Below, in pieces: positions 19,501-27,515 of a stretch of 64,000 bases of DNA (positions are counted from its first letter, which is position 1; every line of letters starts with the position of its first letter). The DNA comes from Clostridia bacterium (GTDB lineage Bacteria; Bacillota; Clostridia; Christensenellales; CAG-314). The notes under the pieces were generated by a model, which had not been told where the DNA came from, did not search any database, and worked only from the letters and a program-made list of their open reading frames with translations. Made by a program: the position numbers and the translations under genes. The DNA lies in contig JAQVMT010000005.1 of the NCBI GenBank assembly GCA_028703495.1, forward strand, positions 43,600-107,599. The letters are read 5' to 3'.

Positions 19501-19690
19501 GCCGAAAGCGCGAATATGTGTGACAAATGGACCATTATGATATGGCTAAGCTGTTTCAAGTGCGTGGAAAGCTAGGTATACGCCGAAAGTGCGAATACGT
19601 GTGGCAAATGGACCATTATGATATGGCTTTAAGCTGCATTAAGTGCGTGGAAAGCTAGGTATACGCCGAAAGTGCGAATACGCTTGCATT
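19501..19690. repeat. Tandem repeat, period 81-83 bp, ~2.3 copies
   Basis: Units start GCCGAAAGnGCGAATA at 19501, 19582, 19665; contain CAAATGGACCATTATGATATGGCT. Confidence 0.9.
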
Positions 19691-19920
19691 AAGGCTTACA
19701 ATATGTTATACTAAAACGCTTCTTGATTGCAAATAATCTTCGGCGTTTATTGGTTTGGATTATCCAAATTGTCGATGCCCAGTGCTGCTATGCTATGCGC
19801 TTTTGGTTATCTAAACCAATAGATATGCTAGTTCTTATAAATAATTCAGGAAGCTACCTGGTTTCATATTTCAATGAAAATGCATATAGGGCTTTATAGA
19901 TAAAGGAAATCGAAGGGACT

Positions 19921-21744
19921 ATGAAGGTTAAAGATAACATCAAGGATAAGCTTGCCAAGTTGCCGTCTCAAAGCGGCGTTTATATTATGCTGAATAATGA
20001 GGGGCGGATACTGTACGTCGGCAAAGCTAAGGTACTTAAAAACCGAGTAAGGCAGTATTTTCAAGCTACGAAAAAGCCGCGCAAGGTTCGGGCGATGGTG
20101 TCGAAGGTGGACGATTTTCGCTATATTGTGACCGAGAGTGAAACCGATGCCTTCAGTTTGGAAAACAATCTAATAAAAAAGTACAATCCGCCGTACAACA
20201 TTCTGCTGAAGGACGGCAAGGAGTACGCATACATCAAGATTGATGTCAAGAGCGACTTTCCCAAAATACTGATGACTAGGAAGGTGGTGCGTGACGGCGC
20301 GAAGTATTTCGGTCCGCTGGTGTCGGGAGTGAGGGCTTTGTTGGAGCTTTTGGGCGGAATATTCCCGACTGTGACCTGCAACGTGGATTACCAACGTTTA
20401 CCCAAGGGCTTTAGACCTTGTTTGAAGAAGGATTTGGGGACGTGCGCGGCTCCGTGCGCCGGTCTGATAAGCAAGGAAGCTTACAGGGAGATCATAGACA
20501 GGGCGGTGGAAACGCTAGAGGGCGATGACAGCTATGCAAGAGGAGTAATCACGCAAAAAATGACCGAAGCCAGCCTAGCTATGCAATACGAGGCGGCTAT
20601 CGAGTATCGGAATATGCTCCAAGCGTTGGACAATCTCAAGGATAAGCGAGTTGTGAATACAGGCAAGCTGATCGACTGCGACATATTTGCGATAGTAACC
20701 AACGGTATCAACAATGCCGTATCAGTACTATGTGTGAGGAGGGGCAGAATTATTTTCGCCGACAATTATCTAATCGACGATGCCGCGATAGACACAGAGG
20801 AGAGCTTGTCGTCTTTTATCCGCGCGTATATCGAGAGCTCTGAGGGCGACGAAAGGAATTTGATTACTAACGTTAAGCTAGACGACGGCGAAGCGGTTGC
20901 AAAGTATTTGAGCGGGCTTAAGGGTGTGAATATAGCGGTTAAATGCGCCCAGAAGGGTATAAAAAGGCAGTTGGTCGATATGGCGGAGAAGAATGCGACC
21001 GAGTATCTCGACAAGCGGCAGAGCGCGGAAGACAAGCTGTTTAACACGACTGTCGGCGCGATAACGCAGCTGAAAAACGATTTGGGTTTGAGTAAGCTGC
21101 CGCGAAGAATCGAGTGCTATGACATAAGCCACCTAAGCGGAACGGATATGGTCGCGAGCATGACTGTATTCACCGATGGGCAGAAGGACAGCAAGGCTTA
21201 TCGGCATTACAAGATAAAGACGGTCGAGGGCAACAACGACTTTGCCTGCATGAAGGAGGTGCTTTTGCGGCGGTTCGAGAAGCTGAACGAGGGTGACCTG
21301 CGCTTCGGAGCGGTCCCCGATTTGATAGTGGTAGACGGCGGCAAGGGACAGCTTACCTACGCACTTGAGGCAAGGGAGGAAAGCGGGCAAAATGTTGAAA
21401 TTATCAGCCTTGCCAAGCGTTTCGAGCTTGTGTATCTTCCAGATGAAAGCGAGCCTGTGGAGCTTGTCAAAAACAGCTTCGCATACAATCTGCTTGTTAA
21501 CATAAGGGACGAGGCACACAGATTCGCAATCACCTATCAACGCGGCTTACACGCCAAAAGCACGATCAAATCCGAGCTAACGGCAATCGACGGCATAGGC
21601 GAAAAGCGAGCCGCCGCGCTCATTCGGCTTTTCAAATCGATAAACGGAATCAAAAAAGCGACAGCGGAACAGCTGATTGAAGTGGGACTTTCCGAAAAGC
21701 TTGCCCAAAGCGTTTTGGACTATTTTGCAAAGCGCGACAGCTGA
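19921..21744 (+). CDS. uvrC: UvrABC excinuclease subunit C
   Basis: LPSQSGVYIMLNNEGRILYVGKAKVLKNRVRQYF, RRIECYDISHLSGTDMVASM, VPDLIVVDGGKGQL, HhH C-terminus. Confidence 0.98.
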   Translation: MKVKDNIKDKLAKLPSQSGVYIMLNNEGRILYVGKAKVLKNRVRQYFQATKKPRKVRAMVSKVDDFRYIVTESETDAFSLENNLIKKYNPPYNILLKDGKEYAYIKIDVKSDFPKILMTRKVVRDGAKYFGPLVSGVRALLELLGGIFPTVTCNVDYQRLPKGFRPCLKKDLGTCAAPCAGLISKEAYREIIDRAVETLEGDDSYARGVITQKMTEASLAMQYEAAIEYRNMLQALDNLKDKRVVNTGKLIDCDIFAIVTNGINNAVSVLCVRRGRIIFADNYLIDDAAIDTEESLSSFIRAYIESSEGDERNLITNVKLDDGEAVAKYLSGLKGVNIAVKCAQKGIKRQLVDMAEKNATEYLDKRQSAEDKLFNTTVGAITQLKNDLGLSKLPRRIECYDISHLSGTDMVASMTVFTDGQKDSKAYRHYKIKTVEGNNDFACMKEVLLRRFEKLNEGDLRFGAVPDLIVVDGGKGQLTYALEAREESGQNVEIISLAKRFELVYLPDESEPVELVKNSFAYNLLVNIRDEAHRFAITYQRGLHAKSTIKSELTAIDGIGEKRAAALIRLFKSINGIKKATAEQLIEVGLSEKLAQSVLDYFAKRDS

Positions 21745-21832
21745 CAGCAAAGCCGCGTTTATTTCTGCCGTCTATCACAAACGCAACAGGGAATTGAAGG
21801 CGGTTAAAGATTCCAAATACCCTTGCTATATT

Positions 21833-22014
21833 GTAGGGGCGAACGGCAAAGCTGCTTTTAATTCTGACGCACAACTATGCTTTGGTTCCTACTAATCTTG
21901 CTATTTCGTAGGGGCGAACGGCAAAGCTGCGTTAAATGCGGCTGACGCGCTACTTTGCTTTGGCTCTTACTGACCCTGATATATCGTAGGGGCGAACCCA
22001 TGTGTTCGCCCGTA
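21833..22014. repeat. Tandem repeat, period 75-78 bp, built around GTAGGGGCGAAC hairpin element
   Basis: GTAGGGGCGAAC at 21833, 21908, 21986; first two followed by GGCAAAGCTGC, last completes the CCATGTGTTCGCCCG hairpin. Confidence 0.85.
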
Positions 22015-22057
22015 AATATATCGCTAATCCGTTTACATAGTAAAGAGGAACAGCCAA

Positions 22058-22086
22058 AAAAGTGGGCTACTGATGTAGCCCACTTT
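22058..22086. terminator. Bidirectional terminator-like hairpin
   Basis: AAAGTGGGCTAC-TGAT-GTAGCCCACTTT. Confidence 0.75.
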
Positions 22087-22162
22087 GGTTTACCTAAGTG
22101 TGTGGGGTGAGCGACGGATTTCGCTTACGCTTAGGGAGATGAAAACGAGGAGCGTATAATGA

Positions 22163-23734
22163 TTATGCTAAGGAGCAGAACACCGAGCCGTAGCCTACAA
22201 GAGCTTCAACATCAAACGCCATAACTATAATAGTATAGCCTTTGCTTTGTACTTGACAACCATCTAGGTTGAAAAGATAAAATCCTTCATTAGAAAGATA
22301 AAGCATTCTGGTTAACTGAGAATAAATGGACAAATCAGAAATGGACTTATATCCACTACACTCCGTTATGTAGTTATTAGTGTCGCTGATATTATCGAAC
22401 AGATCATAGTAAAAAATGCCTGTATCGCCTGCAGTTGTTACGTTGACTTTATAACTGTCGGGGTATCCGCCTAGACCGTCAATAAGCCTATATCTAAGTG
22501 CAAGAGTAGCGGTATATGTGTAAGTTTTTCCTGTGGGAGCAGTCAACGAAGTGTATTTTACAGTAGAACCCTTAGAAGGAGCCGTGATCGTTATTTTCGA
22601 TACTTTCTTTATGTTGTTATTGACAAAGTCGGATGAATTTGTAACAGAGCTGTCGAACTCGTTGGCTTTGGAAAAGCATACTATTGTACCAAGATTCTTG
22701 TTTGTTCCAATATATGCACTGTGACCTGATGTAACGTTGTCGACAAATCCGCTTACTGTATTACCTTGTAACGTACCATAATTTGCGCAGTTACTGAATG
22801 TAATATAGGATTGAGTGTTGGTCATATAACAGAACCCGCCCAACTCCGATGTCGATAGCGCACTTGCATAGTTATTGCAATTTGATATACTTAATGTGCA
22901 ACTCATATAAGCTAATTTATCGTGGTAATTATCATAATATAAATGCGAAGAATAAATTGCTCCAGAACCGTAACTCGTAACGAAGGAGCCATAGGTATTT
23001 ACATTCGTAATTGAATATTCGTTTGTATACCTATAGGTATTATCTGTTTCGTAGCTAAGCTGAGCATTATTAGGAGCGCAACTGAAAGCAATAATTCCCG
23101 CAAAGTCTGTAGTATTATTGAAGAAGATATTAACGTCATATATTGCAACACTTAACGTAGTCCTAAACAACGCGCGGGTAACATTATTAATTGAATAATT
23201 GTTTCCGTTTAGGTCGATGTTCTGCTTACTGATGCAGGTATTTCCCGTTTCCCCAAAATCGATATCGTTGACAAGCTTATAAAACTGCTTTGTTTCGTCA
23301 ACTTCTCCGTTGCTATCATTCATCAAGTGCCACTGCTCGGGAGTGGAAATAAGGTAAGGATCGTTTTCGGTTCCTTGTCCGCCGGCAAACGCACTTGCTG
23401 CTGTGATTGTGTACTGGAAGGTTGCCGATACGGTTACGCCGGCTTCGGTGTAAGATACGATCGCCGTGTATATGCCCGGTTCAAAAGCCGTGCTGAAATT
23501 TGTGATTGTGATATTGCTTTCGTACGTAGCGTTGTCGATGTCTGCCCATGCGCCATTCTTCTCATACTGAAGCCCGATTGTACTTAACAAGTCGACAGAT
23601 TCGCCCCGTGTAAACGTAGACTTTGGCAGGGAACTTATCCTTATTGCAGTAACATCACTATCCGTGAAGATGTTGCAACTGCAAAGCAGAAGCAAGCTGA
23701 GTAAACAAATTAACAAAATTGATATTTTTTTCAT
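22163..23734 (-). CDS. Surface lipoprotein with Ig-like and GLUG-type repeat region
   Basis: MKKISILLICLLSLLLLCSCNIF lipobox; GTENDPYLISTPEQWHLMN; NYGTLQGNTVSGFVDN. Confidence 0.7.
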   Translation of the reverse strand: MKKISILLICLLSLLLLCSCNIFTDSDVTAIRISSLPKSTFTRGESVDLLSTIGLQYEKNGAWADIDNATYESNITITNFSTAFEPGIYTAIVSYTEAGVTVSATFQYTITAASAFAGGQGTENDPYLISTPEQWHLMNDSNGEVDETKQFYKLVNDIDFGETGNTCISKQNIDLNGNNYSINNVTRALFRTTLSVAIYDVNIFFNNTTDFAGIIAFSCAPNNAQLSYETDNTYRYTNEYSITNVNTYGSFVTSYGSGAIYSSHLYYDNYHDKLAYMSCTLSISNCNNYASALSTSELGGFCYMTNTQSYITFSNCANYGTLQGNTVSGFVDNVTSGHSAYIGTNKNLGTIVCFSKANEFDSSVTNSSDFVNNNIKKVSKITITAPSKGSTVKYTSLTAPTGKTYTYTATLALRYRLIDGLGGYPDSYKVNVTTAGDTGIFYYDLFDNISDTNNYITECSGYKSISDLSIYSQLTRMLYLSNEGFYLFNLDGCQVQSKGYTIIVMAFDVEALVGYGSVFCSLA

Positions 23735-23882
23735 AATTTTTCTCCAAATTTATGTGTATTTACAATTGCGTATGCAATATGTATTATTGTTGAATCGCCC
23801 TTAAGTGTCAGGAATATTGTCCGATACCACTCTGACGTCTTAAGCGTTGTGTAATGCCAATCGGGTGAGGGTCTAATCAAGG

Positions 23883-25580
23883 CTATTGGAAATAACGCAC
23901 GAAGTATACCTTTCCGGTGCCGTCCACGATTTCGATCTTTGCGACCTTAAGCCCATTTGCAGTAACTGTCGTTTCGTTGTTATTAAACGTATAGCCGCTT
24001 ACGATGTTTGTTGCGGTGTATTTGTTTGTGCTCGAACCTATTGTCCATGTGTATGTGCGATTCGTGCTATCCATGACGGTTGCATCCGCATTCCATGTTT
24101 TGGAGCCGTAGCCTGTCAAATAATTGAAGGAATAGCCGGTATAGGTTGCCTTGTAAGTAACCTTTAACGTCAATCCGTGGTAATTAACGAAGTCTTTTAC
24201 CGCATCGGGAAGTTCAACCGTTAGATTTGCCGTCTTGTTTGTGGGATCGACCGTTTCGATGTTTGGAGCGTAGCCTGTGGGCATTACGTCTTTGGTGAAT
24301 GCATCCGCGTGGGTTATACAGCCGATACCCGCGAGTTTATAGCCCTGCAGACCGCTGTTTACCGCAACGCCGACAACTCTTATGCAGTTTGTGCCCTGAA
24401 GCACGCGCAAGCTCAAGCTCGTATATTCAACCAAAAGGCTCTTGCTAAGCTCGGCAGTGGGGATCAAATAGGACGAAAGTACGGATTTGCTATCGACGAT
24501 TGCCTCGCTGACGTTGCTCGTTGCACGCGCGACCGTTCCGTCCATATAGCGTGTCTCTACTTGAGTATAATCGACGCCGAAGGTTGACGAACCCAAAGCA
24601 ATGGTTTCATACTGAATTTTGCCCATTTGCGCTACTACCTTGTTAACCGATTCGCCCAAACTGTTTTCCTCAAAGCTAACCGATTCGGATGCCTTTAGTT
24701 TTATAACAGAGCTTGAGGCAGCGTTTTCGGAGTTCACAACGTTTATGCTGTCGAATGCCCCCTTTTGTACGAAAACCACGCTTGTCGGTAGTAATATCGT
24801 AACGTCTTCTCTGATGGTGAGCGTTACCTCGTTGGGTGCGGCAGGAACGGTGGTGATTCCTTTTGTGAACACGATGTGCTTTATTGTTGCGCTGTAGTCG
24901 GTGAAATACATTCCGTTGTCATCGATATACAGAGCGTTATCGAGAGAGTATTCTTCCAACGCGTCCGAAATAGCCTGTTGTTGCTCGTCCGACAAATTTT
25001 TGATGTTGTCGTCTGTCAATGCGGCAAGCGCGTTGTTAAAGCTCGTCGCCATATTTGTCGTGTTTCCTAGGTTGTCGGTTGCAAGGGTTCTTGCGGTTGC
25101 GATTAGGTTGGTTATCGGGTTATTTGAGTGGTTAATGTAGCAAAGACTAGGATATGCGGAGGCAAACGCCTCGATTCCTGTGTAGTTATTGTCGCTGTCG
25201 GCATAAGCAGTTCTAAAACCGCTGTATGACAGCTCGATGCTGCCATCTATAACGTCACCGATGTTTAAAAACTGAACGTTATTGGTGTTGCAGTCATAGA
25301 AATAGGCGTAACCCTCCAAATTGGATTCCAAATCAACGCCCTTTGCATTCATGAGAACCTCAACCTCCTCGGGAGTGAAGTAACCCACGTCGCTGAAAAT
25401 CGCCTCCACTAGTATCATCGTATTGATGCTTCTTGCATTGGATTTTCCCTCGGTGATTCTGGCTTTTGTAATCGAATTGGATATGGTCGGAATTAGTATA
25501 GCAGCAAGAATTCCGATAATCACAATTACTATCATTAGTTCGATAAGCGTAAACGCTTTCTTGTTTTTCTTATGCTTCAT
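23883..25580 (-). CDS. Large type IV pilin/pseudopilin-like protein (prepilin N-terminal methylation motif)
   Basis: MKHKKNKKAFTLIELMIVIVIIGILAAILIPTI; ~565 aa; GGAGG SD 6 nt before ATG 25580. Confidence 0.85.
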   Translation of the reverse strand: MKHKKNKKAFTLIELMIVIVIIGILAAILIPTISNSITKARITEGKSNARSINTMILVEAIFSDVGYFTPEEVEVLMNAKGVDLESNLEGYAYFYDCNTNNVQFLNIGDVIDGSIELSYSGFRTAYADSDNNYTGIEAFASAYPSLCYINHSNNPITNLIATARTLATDNLGNTTNMATSFNNALAALTDDNIKNLSDEQQQAISDALEEYSLDNALYIDDNGMYFTDYSATIKHIVFTKGITTVPAAPNEVTLTIREDVTILLPTSVVFVQKGAFDSINVVNSENAASSSVIKLKASESVSFEENSLGESVNKVVAQMGKIQYETIALGSSTFGVDYTQVETRYMDGTVARATSNVSEAIVDSKSVLSSYLIPTAELSKSLLVEYTSLSLRVLQGTNCIRVVGVAVNSGLQGYKLAGIGCITHADAFTKDVMPTGYAPNIETVDPTNKTANLTVELPDAVKDFVNYHGLTLKVTYKATYTGYSFNYLTGYGSKTWNADATVMDSTNRTYTWTIGSSTNKYTATNIVSGYTFNNNETTVTANGLKVAKIEIVDGTGKVYFVRYFQ

Positions 25581-25799
25581 AATCATCCTCCTTTCGACTT
25601 CAAGTTAGCTAGGCTCTGTCTATCCAAGAAGCAAAAAGAATAATTTCATTTTCCCGTCGTATCGTTTTAATGTAAACACAGCTCTACTATGCCATTAAAT
25701 ATTTGCCTTGAGGGAAATAATAACAGAAACTCGCTCTTTTATACTCTTGATTAGACTTACCTTGAATCTGCCGCAGTCCCCACAGCTAAGCAAATCCCG

Positions 25800-26423
25800 C
25801 TAGACCTCGCCGGTCACAATGATATTAAGATATATAAACACATCCTCGATAGAGGTGCTGTTTATCGTAATGAAAACGGTCAATCCGTCTTGAATGTGTC
25901 TGCTGTTGAGTAAAACGCAATTACCCGAACGGGAAAGACTGTACTCTACGGTGCATCCGTTTATTACCTTTGTAGTTTCAAAATAATGCGAATTAGCACG
26001 TTTGTATTCATCGTTGTCCTTGTTCTCAAACGCCTTTACGGTAATGGTGCTGCTTTCGTCGCCGACGATTTCATAGGTTTCGATCCATGCGACGGGATTA
26101 TCTCGGCTAAAGGCAATAACGCTGTAAGTGATATTGCCGAATTGACTTAACTTTGACGTGTACCCCATAGAGTTAAGCGTTGCGGAATTGCTGTCCGAAG
26201 CCTGTACCCACGTTATTTGCGACGTGGTTGTAGAAGGAAAGAATATTCCGATCAAAGCAGCAATAAGCACAACGGCAAACGAAATGGCTATCGCCTTTCC
26301 GATAAATCTACGCGGTTGTCGCTCTGCAGTGCCCGAAGTCTGTGCAAGCTTTCTTTGGAGCTTCAATTTGAAGTCCTTTCCGAGCTTTATAGAATCCACA
26401 TATTTCTTAAACTCATTATTCAT
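25800..26423 (-). CDS. Putative anti-sigma factor (single TM, extracytoplasmic domain)
   Basis: N-terminal cytosolic basic segment, one TM (AIAISFAVVLIAALIGIFF), C-terminal beta domain; next to ECF sigma gene. Confidence 0.6.
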   Translation of the reverse strand: MNNEFKKYVDSIKLGKDFKLKLQRKLAQTSGTAERQPRRFIGKAIAISFAVVLIAALIGIFFPSTTTSQITWVQASDSNSATLNSMGYTSKLSQFGNITYSVIAFSRDNPVAWIETYEIVGDESSTITVKAFENKDNDEYKRANSHYFETTKVINGCTVEYSLSRSGNCVLLNSRHIQDGLTVFITINSTSIEDVFIYLNIIVTGEV

Positions 26424-26561
26424 GTTATCAATTCCCGTATCCTGTTAATTGTCAGAATCTTACTCTGTCGAAAACCTTCGCACAATTGATTTTCAATCGG
26501 CGTGATAATGATTCTCGAAGTCTATCTCAATCCGTGTTGCCCTTAAATAACCTGCAAACTC

Positions 26562-27083
26562 CTATTCCCTTTTCCTATAAAAGCCTGATTCATCATCGTC
26601 CTCTATATATTGTTTTAATCGAATGCGCCCACGTCTGAGCCACTGTCCGACTGTGATTTTATTCCTATTCAACAACTCGGCGATTTCATTAATGGAATAG
26701 TCCTCATAGTAGTACATTAGAATTGCCGTAGATTGCATCGGCGGAAGTCGTTTAATCAAGGCGGCCAATCCGTCCTCTTGCTCTGCCTCTTGCATCGGAA
26801 TCTCCTCCGCCTCGTCCAATGAAACGTTCCGCTTCTTAGATGCGGACTTTTTCAAATCCTTGCACTTATTGACGACGACTTTTATCAGCCAATTCTTAAG
26901 GTGAAGCGCGCTTTCGAATTGCGGCTTGTTCACTGTTACGTATTTGATGAATGCGTCTTGGACAATATCCTCCGCATCGCATCGATCTTTTGTGTAAAAA
27001 AAGGCAATCCGAAAAAGCGTATCGCCGTACAAGTCCACGGCGTCACTTAGGTTTTCGTCGTATTTATCTGCAGATATATCCAT
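26562..27083 (-). CDS. ECF RNA polymerase sigma factor
   Basis: Region 2 (YGDTLFRIAFFYTKDRCDAEDIVQDAFIKYV) and region 4 (SINEIAELLNRNKITVGQWLRRGRIRLK). Confidence 0.92.
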   Translation of the reverse strand: MDISADKYDENLSDAVDLYGDTLFRIAFFYTKDRCDAEDIVQDAFIKYVTVNKPQFESALHLKNWLIKVVVNKCKDLKKSASKKRNVSLDEAEEIPMQEAEQEDGLAALIKRLPPMQSTAILMYYYEDYSINEIAELLNRNKITVGQWLRRGRIRLKQYIEDDDESGFYRKRE

Positions 27084-27404
27084 ATTGCCCTCTCAAATGT
27101 GTTACGATTTTCTATTCGAATAAAATACAATAATCGTTAATCATGCTTCAGTTTTTTTCGAAGAATGTGTTTTTGATGCTTGAATTATTTAACGCGATCC
27201 GTAACGGAACTACATAAAAATGCACTGGGCTTCAACTCAAGTCGCCGATGAATAATGTTAATCAAACTAGATTAACAATAGCATCTTATTTGTTATATTT
27301 CGCAGTGTTTACAACATGAGGCTTTGTTCCTTATTCCGTAACACATTGCATTAATTTGCATATTCTTAACTCTTTCTTGTATTGCTCGGATTTCCACTGC
27401 ATTA

Positions 27405-27435
27405 AAAAAGGGGCTGTCGACAACTCGACAACCCC
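27405..27435 (-). terminator. Terminator for the 27516-30236 gene
   Basis: Minus strand GGGGTTGTCGA-GTTG-TCGACAGCCCCTTTTTT. Confidence 0.85.
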
Positions 27436-27515
27436 GTGATATCATAAATTATATCAACACTTCGATACTAACTAGCTTCTAACAAATTTATTAGATGCAG
27501 ATTATCATGAGTCCT

